Part shown: positions 28,219 through 35,819 of the stretch, one piece after another
How positions within the stretch are numbered: the stretch's first letter is position 1
Layout of the letters: every line of letters starts with the position of its first letter
From: Ralstonia wenshanensis
GTDB taxonomy: Bacteria; Pseudomonadota; Gammaproteobacteria; Burkholderiales; Burkholderiaceae
Reading direction: 5' to 3'
DNA length: 64,000 bases
Assembly (NCBI RefSeq): GCF_021173085.1
Contig: NZ_CP076413.1
Coordinates: 682,001-746,000 of the forward strand
The notes under the pieces: generated by a model
The model's input: only the letters and a program-made list of their open reading frames with translations
Told to the model about the DNA's origin: nothing
Database searches by the model: none
Program-made: the position numbers and the translations under genes

Positions 28219-29190
28219 ATGCCCAAGACTTTTGCCAACCCGCAGCTCACGAAAAACGGCGAGCTCAAGCATTTGCTGTCGATCGAGGGGCTGTCGCGCG
28301 ACATCCTCACGCACGTGCTGGACACCGCGCAGCAGTTCGTCTCCGTATCGGATTCGGACCGCGAAGTGAAGAAGGTGCCGCTGCTGCGCGGCAAGAGTGT
28401 GTTTAACCTGTTTTTCGAGAACTCCACGCGCACGCGCACCACGTTCGAGATCGCGGCCAAGCGGCTGTCGGCAGACGTGATCAACCTGAACATCAATGCG
28501 TCGTCCACCAGCAAGGGTGAATCGCTGCTCGACACGATCAACAATCTGTCGGCGATGCAGGCGGACATGTTTGTCGTCCGGCATGCCAGTTCGGGTGCGC
28601 CGTACCTGATCGCCGAGCACGTCGCACCGCACGTGCACGTCATCAATGCTGGCGATGGCCGTCATGCGCACCCCACGCAGGGGCTGCTCGACATGTACAC
28701 CATCCGCCACTACAAGAAGGATTTCTCCAATCTGACGGTGGCGATCGTTGGCGATATCCTGCATTCGCGCGTGGCGCGGTCGGACATCCATGCGCTGACG
28801 ACGCTGGGCTGTGCCGAAGTGCGTGCCATCGGCCCGCGCACGCTGCTGCCGGGCGGGCTGGAGCACATGGGTGTGCGCGTCTTCCACAACATGGAAGAAG
28901 GCCTGAAGGGCGTGGACGTGGTCATCATGTTGCGCCTGCAGAACGAGCGCATGAGCGGTGCGCTGTTGCCCTCCGCGCAGGAATACTTCAAGGCTTACGG
29001 TCTCACGCAGGAGCGCTTGGCGCTGGCTAAGCCCGACGCCATCGTCATGCACCCTGGCCCGATGAACCGTGGCGTGGAGATCGACTCCGCCGTGGCAGAC
29101 GGCGTGCAATCGGTGATCCTGAATCAGGTGACGTTCGGCATTGCGGTCCGTATGGCGGTCATGGGCATCGTGGCGGGCAACAACGACTGA
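28219..29190 (+). CDS. pyrB: Aspartate carbamoyltransferase catalytic chain
   Basis: 323 residues. Carbamoyl-phosphate and aspartate binding motifs are present: [41 protein letters not shown] and [11 protein letters not shown]. It makes carbamoyl aspartate, the first committed step of pyrimidine synthesis. It is followed, after a large palindrome, by a zinc-site-deficient dihydroorotase homologue. That pairing matches the Pseudomonas-type PyrB6-PyrC'6 dodecamer, and no pyrI regulatory gene is seen nearby. Confidence 0.96.
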   Translation: MPKTFANPQLTKNGELKHLLSIEGLSRDILTHVLDTAQQFVSVSDSDREVKKVPLLRGKSVFNLFFENSTRTRTTFEIAAKRLSADVINLNINASSTSKGESLLDTINNLSAMQADMFVVRHASSGAPYLIAEHVAPHVHVINAGDGRHAHPTQGLLDMYTIRHYKKDFSNLTVAIVGDILHSRVARSDIHALTTLGCAEVRAIGPRTLLPGGLEHMGVRVFHNMEEGLKGVDVVIMLRLQNERMSGALLPSAQEYFKAYGLTQERLALAKPDAIVMHPGPMNRGVEIDSAVADGVQSVILNQVTFGIAVRMAVMGIVAGNND

Positions 29191-29299
29191 GATCGATGAA
29201 AAACGATTCTGGCGGCCCGGCGCCGACTTGCCGTACTTTTTGTACTGTCTGCGTCGGCGCCGAACCGCCAGAACCGCTTCGCTTCGTTTTGCATCAATC
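29191..29299. repeat. 109-bp imperfect palindrome between pyrB and pyrC'
   Basis: The sequence starts directly after the pyrB stop and reads as three nested arms. Outer arms: GATCGATGAAAAACGA (29191-29206) against TCGTTTTGCATCAATC (29284-29299), 14 of 16 paired. Middle arms: TTCTGGCGGCCCGGCGCCGAC (29207-29227) against GTCGGCGCCGAACCGCCAGAA (29253-29273), 19 of 21 paired. Inner: GTAC, five T, GTAC (29233-29245). The right side has about ten extra bases (CCGCTTCGCT). The whole can fold into one long hairpin, like a REP-type element or MITE remnant, and could also act as a terminator or mRNA-processing site. Confidence 0.8.
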
Positions 29300-29316
29300 T
29301 CAAAAATATTGAAACG

Positions 29317-30594
29317 ATGAAACTGCATATCAAAGGCGGCCGCCTGATCGACCCGGCCAACGGTATCGACGCCCAACAGGATCTGTACATCGCGGCGAGC
29401 AAGGTGGTCGGTGTCGGCCACGCGCCGGCGGATTTCCATGCCAACAAGACCATCGACGCGACGGGCCTGGTTGTTTGCCCGGGCCTGATTGACCTGTCCG
29501 CACGCCTGCGTGAGCCGGGCTTCGAATACAAAGCCACCCTCGAATCGGAGATGGCGGCGGCGATGGCCGGCGGCGTAACCTCGCTGGTGTGCCCGCCAGA
29601 TACCGATCCGGTGCTGGACGAACCCGGCTTAGTGGAGATGCTCAAGTTCCGCGCGCGCAACCTGAACCAGGCGCACGTGTATCCGCTCGGCGCGCTGACC
29701 GTCGGCCTGAAGGGCGCGGTGCTGACCGAGATGGCCGAATTGACCGAATCGGGCTGCGTGGGCTTCTCGCAAGCCGACTCGCCGATCATCGATACGCAGG
29801 TGCTGATGCGTGCCATGCAGTACGCGCAGACCTTCGGCTTTACTGTCTGGCTGCGCCCGGAAGATCCGTATCTGGGCAAGGGCGGTGTGGCCGCAAGCGG
29901 CCCGCTGGCTTCGCGCCTGGGCCTGTCGGGTGTGCCGGTGATGGCCGAGACCGTACGCCTGCACACCATTTTTGAGCTGATGCGCAGCACGGGCGCGCGT
30001 GTGCATCTTTGCCGCCTGTCGTCGGCGGCCGGTATTGATCTCGTGCGCCGCGCCAAGGCCGAAGGTTTGCCGGTCACGTGTGACGTGAACGTCCACCATA
30101 TCTCCCTGACCGACGTCGACATCGGCTACTTCAATTCGCAGATGCGCTTTGTGCCGCCGCTGCGCTCGGGCCGCGATCGTGATGGCATCGTGCGTGCGCT
30201 CGCCGACGGCACCATCGACGCGATCTGCTCCGATCACACGCCCGTGGACGACGACGAAAAGCTGCTGCCGTTTGCCGAAGCCACGCCCGGCGCCACCGGC
30301 CTCGAAACCCTCCTGCCGCTCACGCTGCGCTGGGCTGCCGAGCACAAGGTGGATCTGCCGAAGGCGCTGGCGCGCATCACTAGCGAGCCCGCCCGCGTAT
30401 TGGGCTTGCAGGCAGGCTCGCTGGAAGTGGGTGCGATGGCGGATGTGTGCGTGTTCGATCCGGATGCGACCTGGAAACTCGAGCCGCGCACCCTGCGCAG
30501 CCAAGGCAAGAACTCGCCGTACCTGGGCTTTGAGCTGGCCGGTCGCGTACGTGCCACGATGGTTGCTGGCCATCTCGCCTATGACGGGCATTGA
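29317..30594 (+). CDS. pyrC': Dihydroorotase homologue lacking zinc ligands (PyrC'/PyrX type)
   Basis: 425 residues of the type I dihydroorotase/amidohydrolase fold: CPGLIDLSARLREPGFEYK near 54, PDTDP, HLCRLSS, VNVHHISLTD, CSDHTPVDDDEK, and EPARVLGL near the end. In active enzymes the first motif reads DLHVHLREPG; here both metal-binding His are replaced (Ser61 and Arg63). That loss is typical of PyrC', a non-catalytic partner needed to assemble and stabilise aspartate carbamoyltransferase in pseudomonads. A separate active dihydroorotase is expected elsewhere in the genome. It follows pyrB by 126 bases and the palindrome. Confidence 0.92.
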   Translation: MKLHIKGGRLIDPANGIDAQQDLYIAASKVVGVGHAPADFHANKTIDATGLVVCPGLIDLSARLREPGFEYKATLESEMAAAMAGGVTSLVCPPDTDPVLDEPGLVEMLKFRARNLNQAHVYPLGALTVGLKGAVLTEMAELTESGCVGFSQADSPIIDTQVLMRAMQYAQTFGFTVWLRPEDPYLGKGGVAASGPLASRLGLSGVPVMAETVRLHTIFELMRSTGARVHLCRLSSAAGIDLVRRAKAEGLPVTCDVNVHHISLTDVDIGYFNSQMRFVPPLRSGRDRDGIVRALADGTIDAICSDHTPVDDDEKLLPFAEATPGATGLETLLPLTLRWAAEHKVDLPKALARITSEPARVLGLQAGSLEVGAMADVCVFDPDATWKLEPRTLRSQGKNSPYLGFELAGRVRATMVAGHLAYDGH

Positions 30595-30601
30595 TCAGGA
30601 C

Positions 30602-31378
30602 ATGGCAGGCGTGCCCGCAGAGGGAAACACGCCGCAGCGCAAGCATGTGCTGCGCAAGCTGCGATTGCTCGTGCATCTGGCAGAAGGTCTGATCACGTGC
30701 GCGCTGCTGTTCTGGTGGGTCAAGCTTGAGACCAAGCAGAGGCTGATCCAGCGCTGGTCGCGCAAGCTGCTTGCGTTGTTCCGTGTCTCGCTCGTTGTGC
30801 ATGGCGAGCCGGTCGCGGGCAAGGAACTGGCTGGCTCCATGCTGGTGTCCAACCATGTCTCATGGATCGACATCTATGCGATCAACAGCTGGTATCCGCC
30901 GCGCTTCGTCGCCAAATCGGAGATTCGCAACTGGCCGGTGATTGGCTGGCTGTGTGCGCAGACCGGCGTGCTGTTCGTCGAGCGCGCCCGCAAGCGCGAC
31001 GCGCATCGCATCATGCACGTCATTGCCGATGCGATGCGTTCGGGCGATGTCATTTGCGTGTTTCCCGAGGGCACAACGTCTGACGGGCTGCAGCTGCTGC
31101 CGTTCCACGCCAACCTGTTTCAGGCGCCCGTCAGTGCTGGCGCACCAATCCGCCCACTGGCGCTGCGGTATCGCATTGCCGAGACGGGCGCGTTGACGAC
31201 CATTCCCGCGTACATCGGCGATCTGTCGATGATGGACACGATCAACGCCATGCTGAACGGGCCGCCGTTGGTGGTCGAGGTATTCGTAGGCCCCGCCGTG
31301 GCTCCGGAGATGGACCGCCGTGCGCTGGCCGCACATAGCCACGACGCCGTTGCGACGCTGATCGCTCGCGCGGGCTAG
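30602..31378 (+). CDS. plsC: 1-acyl-sn-glycerol-3-phosphate acyltransferase
   Basis: 258 residues from the ATG at 30602. An ATG at 30581 overlaps pyrC' and a GTG lies at 30611; all three are in frame and AGGA at 30597 does not decide between them. A hydrophobic segment lies at about 22-40. Acyltransferase motif I is NHVSWID (His85, Asp90) and motif III is FPEGTTSDG. It acylates lysophosphatidic acid to phosphatidic acid at the inner membrane. It ends the yqgE-to-plsC operon, with apaH convergent nine bases away. An ornithine-lipid OlsA-like acyltransferase is an alternative. Confidence 0.88.
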   Translation: MAGVPAEGNTPQRKHVLRKLRLLVHLAEGLITCALLFWWVKLETKQRLIQRWSRKLLALFRVSLVVHGEPVAGKELAGSMLVSNHVSWIDIYAINSWYPPRFVAKSEIRNWPVIGWLCAQTGVLFVERARKRDAHRIMHVIADAMRSGDVICVFPEGTTSDGLQLLPFHANLFQAPVSAGAPIRPLALRYRIAETGALTTIPAYIGDLSMMDTINAMLNGPPLVVEVFVGPAVAPEMDRRALAAHSHDAVATLIARAG

Positions 31379-31387
31379 GTCAATCGG

Positions 31388-32233
31388 CTACTTATTTTTG
31401 TGCGCGAGCGGGTCCTGCGCCTGCTCGCAATCCACTTGGACCACGTCACGACCGGCCGGCGCCAACGACATTTTCGCCGCTGTCAGCTTGCCCCCCCACA
31501 CGCATCCGGTGTCCAAGCCCATCACGTCGTCGCGCATCACCAGCCCGCGTGTGGACCAATGCCCGAACACGATGGGCGTGCCTCGCGTGCGACGCCCCGG
31601 CACGTCGAACCACGGCATGTGGCCATCCGGCGCGCCATCGGCATCCGTCGTTTCGAACTCCATCGTGCCATCTGGCTTGCAGAAGCGTAGGCGAGTGAGA
31701 GCGTTGATGGTCAGACGCAGCCGATCCATGCCGACGAGATCGTTGCTCCACTTGGCCGGATGGTTGCCGAAGGCATCGGCCAGGAAGGTTTTCCAATGTG
31801 GGCTACGCAGCTCGCGCTCCACCGCGCTGGCTAGCTCCAGCACATCGCCTGTTGTCCACTGAGGCAGGACGCCGGCGTGCACCATCAGGAAGCTGTTTTC
31901 GAAGATGGCCAGCGGCTGGTGTCGTAGCCAGGTGATGAGTTGGTCGCTATCGGGGGCGGAGAGGATGTCGGCGATCGTGTCTCGCTTGCCGGGTCTCCGT
32001 ACGCCTGCCGCCACCGCAAGCAGATGGATGTCGTGGTTGCCGAGGACGGTGCGTGCGCGTCCTGATTCGCAAAGCGCGATGACCTGACGTAGCGTGGCCA
32101 GCGAGTCGGGGCCGCGGTTGATGAGGTCGCCGACGAAGCGTAGGGGGGCGTTGGCGGGGAGGGCTGCCAGCAGGGTTTGGAGGGGGGAGCAGCAGCCTTG
32201 GAGGTCGCCGATGGCGTGGGCAATTTGGCTCAC
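31388..32233 (-). CDS. apaH: Symmetrical bis(5'-nucleosyl)-tetraphosphatase ApaH
   Basis: 281 residues from a GTG at 32233 that overlaps the wzz stop (GTGA). The calcineurin-like phosphoesterase motifs are AIGDLQGCC (Asp/His metal ligands), FVGDLINRGPDS, VLGNHDIHLLAV and MVHAGVLPQW, ending with GLDTGCVWGGKL. It hydrolyses Ap4A to two ADP and also removes Np4 caps from mRNA. Its four-base overlap with wzz ties this housekeeping gene to the O-antigen operon. Length equals E. coli ApaH (280). Confidence 0.95.
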   Translation of the reverse strand: MSQIAHAIGDLQGCCSPLQTLLAALPANAPLRFVGDLINRGPDSLATLRQVIALCESGRARTVLGNHDIHLLAVAAGVRRPGKRDTIADILSAPDSDQLITWLRHQPLAIFENSFLMVHAGVLPQWTTGDVLELASAVERELRSPHWKTFLADAFGNHPAKWSNDLVGMDRLRLTINALTRLRFCKPDGTMEFETTDADGAPDGHMPWFDVPGRRTRGTPIVFGHWSTRGLVMRDDVMGLDTGCVWGGKLTAAKMSLAPAGRDVVQVDCEQAQDPLAHKNK

Positions 32234-33114
32234 ATCTTACTTCTGTAACTCTTTACGGGATCACTACGCAAGGCGCAGTAAATCAAACCGAGCAATAAGC
32301 CGATCAACCCTCCCGAGACAGCGAAAAGTGACCGCTTCGGAAACACCGGGTCGCGGCCTACAACGGTTTCACCGATCACACGCGTATTAAAAGTGCGCTC
32401 GGGGTTAAGTTGTTCTTGAAGCGTATTCTTCCTCTGCTGCAGCAATCGGATATCCGCGGCGGTGCTGCTGACCATGTTGTCTAGCAACACGTTTTCCGAG
32501 AATTTCCCAGCAATACTTGTTTTCGAGCGTTCCTGCTCACGCCTTTCAAGCTCGGCTTGGCGAGCTCTGGCCCCCGATAGGTCTGCCTCAACCTCCCTCA
32601 TGTCCTCAGAGAGCCGGTCTAGCGTGGGTTTTGCCAAAGAGGCATGCTCGTCCGCTAGATTACGCACGTATTGCTGCAGCACACGTGACGCGTCGGCCGG
32701 ACTATACCCCCGGACTGCAAGCTCTATGAGGTCAGAATTGCGTAAAAGGCGGACTTCGAAGCTGCGCCGAATGAGATCCGTTTCCGGGCTCACCCCCTCA
32801 TTCAAAGGCAATTTGAGCTGTTTAAGTACCGTGTCTTGAAACGTCGCTACCTTAAGACGATCTACCGTACGGGCCGGTGGTTCGATGTTGACCACGGTCG
32901 GGCCTGTCGATGTTACCCAATATAGCTGTCCGCTTTGAACAGTAACCTGCGCTTGCCAAAGCGGGCGCATTATGAATGTAGCGGCGAAAGCGGCGCCTGC
33001 ACCAATAGCGGTGAAAACTGCGAGCCTGAGCGCATGACGGCGAATAAATGCGCCGACATCATTCAAGCCAGTACTGAAACTATTCTCATCGGCGGGCATC
33101 TGTTCTTCAATCAT
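32230..33114 (-). CDS. wzz: Wzz-family polysaccharide chain-length determinant
   Basis: 294 residues from the ATG at 33114, which overlaps the end of the wecA-like gene; a TTG at 33132 is rejected. One membrane helix is near 33-52 and a second near 260-280 (SLFAVSGGLIGLLLGLIYCA). The periplasmic middle part is a long charged coiled coil (SEDMREVEADLSGARARQAELERREQE at about 160-190). A Pro residue precedes the second helix (DPVFPKRS), as in Wzz. It sets O-antigen length by acting on the Wzy polymerase. It has no cytoplasmic kinase domain, so it is not a BY-kinase type regulator. Confidence 0.88.
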   Translation of the reverse strand: MIEEQMPADENSFSTGLNDVGAFIRRHALRLAVFTAIGAGAAFAATFIMRPLWQAQVTVQSGQLYWVTSTGPTVVNIEPPARTVDRLKVATFQDTVLKQLKLPLNEGVSPETDLIRRSFEVRLLRNSDLIELAVRGYSPADASRVLQQYVRNLADEHASLAKPTLDRLSEDMREVEADLSGARARQAELERREQERSKTSIAGKFSENVLLDNMVSSTAADIRLLQQRKNTLQEQLNPERTFNTRVIGETVVGRDPVFPKRSLFAVSGGLIGLLLGLIYCALRSDPVKSYRSKM

Positions 33115-34210
33115 GATGTTTTTTCTTGACAATCATCCAACGCGGCACACGGAAGCGCACGATGCTCCAGTACAGCCAGACATAGGTCGATACAAAAACG
33201 ACCACGAAAGCAATTAACCATCCATTGCGGTTCCAGAAAAGTGTTGCCGGTAGAACCGCTAACAGGCTCAACAACCACAGATAAGGCGAGGTGAACGAAT
33301 TCCGACGTAGTCGATGGCGCTCCTCCTGACTACCAACAACCCAGCGCATCAGGCGTTTATAGATCAGCATGTGAAGGTGAATGCCATCTGGTATCCCGGG
33401 GGATATCCCGCGCAGGAATTGCTTCCGATAGATGGAGAACAGTGTTTCAAAAATCGGGTAGATGAACATGAGCACCGGGTACCAAGCGGAGACTTCCGTG
33501 TGACGCATGGTCAGTAGCACCGCCAATTCTCCCAACATAAAGCCGATGAGGTAGGCTCCGCCGTCGCCAAGGAAGATATGGCCGCCTGGAAAGTTCCACA
33601 GGAAAAAACCCAAGATCGCCCCTGCCATGACAAGCGCGCACGACAAAACAAATACGTCACCGACATGAAAGGCAACCAGCGCAAGCGACAAGAACATCAT
33701 GGTGGCGACAATCGCCGCTAGTCCGTTGAAACCATCGATGATGTTGATAGCGTTGGCCAAACCTGCCACAGCCAGTGCGGTCAAAAGAATGGAGCCGTAG
33801 TATGGGACGGCCAAAGAACCAAAGCCAGGGATATCGACCTGCGCTATTCGTGCGTTGAGTAGCCATACTGCCAAGAGCGCTGCGACGATCGTCAAAACCA
33901 GGCGGTCGCGTGCACTGACACGCTTTGTTAAGTCTTCGATAAAACCGCCGAGGAAAGCAGGAAGCGATGCGCCAATCAGCATTGCATACTCTGGGAACTG
34001 GTATGCGCTGGCGATCCATAGAGCAACGCCGTTCAAGATCAGGGCAACTGCGATGCCGCTACCTCCGATGCGGGGGACCGGTTTCGTGTGAAACTTTTGC
34101 GCGCCATTCAGATCCGCATCGCCAGATAAGTGGGAGTGTAGATGCGCGTACCTGACCACCAGCATGGTGATGCAGAACGAGACAATGAAACCAATACTGA
34201 AATTCAACAT
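33107..34210 (-). CDS. WecA/WbpL-type undecaprenyl-phosphate sugar-1-phosphate transferase
   Basis: 367 residues with about eleven membrane helices. Motifs of the MraY/WecA family: KFHTKPVPRIGGSGIA, NAINIIDGFNGLAA (catalytic Asp), FFLWNFPGGHIFLGDGGAYL and DGIHLHMLIYKR. It starts the O-antigen repeat by placing GlcNAc-1-phosphate, or a related N-acetyl sugar, on undecaprenyl phosphate. The sugar cannot be told from sequence; GlcNAc or a 6-deoxy-HexNAc as with WbpL are options. It overlaps both neighbours by a few bases. Confidence 0.9.
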   Translation of the reverse strand: MLNFSIGFIVSFCITMLVVRYAHLHSHLSGDADLNGAQKFHTKPVPRIGGSGIAVALILNGVALWIASAYQFPEYAMLIGASLPAFLGGFIEDLTKRVSARDRLVLTIVAALLAVWLLNARIAQVDIPGFGSLAVPYYGSILLTALAVAGLANAINIIDGFNGLAAIVATMMFLSLALVAFHVGDVFVLSCALVMAGAILGFFLWNFPGGHIFLGDGGAYLIGFMLGELAVLLTMRHTEVSAWYPVLMFIYPIFETLFSIYRKQFLRGISPGIPDGIHLHMLIYKRLMRWVVGSQEERHRLRRNSFTSPYLWLLSLLAVLPATLFWNRNGWLIAFVVVFVSTYVWLYWSIVRFRVPRWMIVKKKHHD

Positions 34211-35271
34211 GCTGCAGGGTTCCGCAGTTCAGGGAAGTCGGACGGGGCGCGTTGATAGGACGCTACAGGCTGGAGTCCGAGCAGGACGGCCAGCCATGTG
34301 TGGATGCTGTACTTCTGTCGGATTGCTTCGGTCAGCGGCGTGTACTCTGTGTCGAAAAACGTGGACGGAATTTCCGGTTGCGTTCGATCGATCACCAGGA
34401 TGTTCTTCGGGTTGTAGAAATCGTAGCTCTTGACCAGAGGATTGGTTGTGATGAGCTTTTTGTTAGCGCCAACCATTTCGATGGTTCGCATCGTGAGCCC
34501 TGTTTGGAGCGGGTGCTGTACATCGATGACTGCGCGGCTGCGAACGAGGCAGTCGATCATTTTTCCCTTCGGCAGCGGTGTCCACTGGATTTCACGCAGT
34601 GGTGGCGTGATAAACCCGGGCTCAAGGACCTTCTTGCCGAACAGCGCAATTTTGCTCGGGTAGAAAAAGTACGTGAACGCTCGCGTTGCCTCGGGGCATT
34701 GACGTATGACGCGCTGAATGACGTCATAGCGATCGGAATGCAATGACGCCACGGCGAAAAGGTCGTACCGGGGCTCCACTAATGGAAGATCCCGGTATTC
34801 ATCGGTATAGAACAGGGGCAGGTGGGCAAGCTGTCCCACAGACTCACAGTCTTCGGCGTCGAAGCTAAAGCAAGCGTCAAACAGCGGAAGTATATCTTTA
34901 AGGTGGGGGTAGTTTCTCAGCGAATCCCAGTTGTAGTAAGTACATCGTGCCCGAGGGAACGCCGCTCGCAGTAGTTCGACAGCTTCCGCGTGCAAGGCCT
35001 CGCCCTTGATCACGACGACTTCGTCGAAACTGTCTCGGCCATATTGTTCTGCAAGCGAACGAATGTAATTCGCCATGCGGGTGGCCACGAGAGATGGTGA
35101 CAGACGTGTGGCAGCCTTGGTCCAGACAGTATTCGACGGCTTGTCGAGCACCACTTCAGCTTGTGCGCCTAGTGCACGAAGCGCTTGAGCAATTGCATTC
35201 TCATAGCCGAAAAAACGCGGGCTCATGATCAGCACGCGCTTTCCTGAGAGGGAGCGTTCAGTCGTATTCAT
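34204..35271 (-). CDS. CgeB-like / LPS biosynthesis protein, probable GT-B glycosyltransferase
   Basis: 355 residues, no membrane helix. The N-terminus KRVLIMSPRFFGYENAIAQAL resembles the opening strand of GT-B enzymes. The middle has YYNWDSLRNYP and SFDAEDCESV, and the C-terminus RSRAVIDVQHPLQTGLTMRT and KKLITTNPLVKSYDFYN, like the CgeB/GT1-type C-terminal domain with its conserved E (TIEM). I do not recognise a characterised homologue. Its location between wecA-like and acetyltransferase genes suggests it adds a sugar to the O-unit. It overlaps both neighbours. Confidence 0.6.
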   Translation of the reverse strand: MNTTERSLSGKRVLIMSPRFFGYENAIAQALRALGAQAEVVLDKPSNTVWTKAATRLSPSLVATRMANYIRSLAEQYGRDSFDEVVVIKGEALHAEAVELLRAAFPRARCTYYNWDSLRNYPHLKDILPLFDACFSFDAEDCESVGQLAHLPLFYTDEYRDLPLVEPRYDLFAVASLHSDRYDVIQRVIRQCPEATRAFTYFFYPSKIALFGKKVLEPGFITPPLREIQWTPLPKGKMIDCLVRSRAVIDVQHPLQTGLTMRTIEMVGANKKLITTNPLVKSYDFYNPKNILVIDRTQPEIPSTFFDTEYTPLTEAIRQKYSIHTWLAVLLGLQPVASYQRAPSDFPELRNPAAC

Positions 35272-35819
35272 GTGTTGGAAATCTTGGCCGGTACTCCAAC
35301 CGCGAGTGCCCCTTCTGGGATGGAGGTGATCACGACTGCATTGGCTCCAACGCGGGCGCCATGGCCAAGCCGCACACCGCCGAGCACCTTAGCGCCTGCG
35401 CCGATGGTTACGTTGTCGTCGAGTCTGGGGCGAGATACTTCGCTATAGGCAAAATCAAGTTCTTTGGCACCGAGTGTCGCGCCCTGATAGATCACAGCGT
35501 TTTTACCAATGCTCCACGCGCCTATCACAGTGCCCTGGGTGTGTGGGAAGTACAGTCCGGGTCCAATCTCGCAGCGGGCGGCAATTTCGATGCCGAAGAC
35601 GACGAAGTTCAGCATTGAGAGCGCTTTACTGGCCGCTCCCCAGCGGTGTCGGTGACAGCTGTGCGCCAGGCGGCAGAGCAGCACCGGGGCAAAGCGCGGA
35701 GACAGTACATTTACCCACAGGCGCCAGCCCCCCGAGATGGAAGTATTCCCCTCTAGAGAGAGGCCCCGCAGGAGGTCCTCTCGCAGCCACGGAATCAGGC
35801 GGAACGTAGTCGCCATCAT
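35268..35819 (-). CDS. CysE/WbbJ-like hexapeptide-repeat acetyltransferase
   Basis: 183 residues. The N-terminal helical part (RFAPVLLCRLAHSCHRHRWG) is like serine acetyltransferase. The left-handed beta-helix follows with hexapeptide repeats: IEIAARCEIGPGLYFPHTQG, VIGAWSIGKNAVIYQGATLG, DNVTIGAGAKVLGGVRLGHG and ARVGANAVV. His in FPHTQG is the likely catalytic base. In this cluster it probably O- or N-acetylates an O-antigen sugar rather than serine. ATGA overlap with the next gene. Confidence 0.8.
   Translation of the reverse strand: MMATTFRLIPWLREDLLRGLSLEGNTSISGGWRLWVNVLSPRFAPVLLCRLAHSCHRHRWGAASKALSMLNFVVFGIEIAARCEIGPGLYFPHTQGTVIGAWSIGKNAVIYQGATLGAKELDFAYSEVSRPRLDDNVTIGAGAKVLGGVRLGHGARVGANAVVITSIPEGALAVGVPAKISNT

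Noticed and set aside
28042-29439. Minus-strand frame of 465 codons opposite pyrB
   Set aside because: Shadow of pyrB; includes the palindrome and no known domain.
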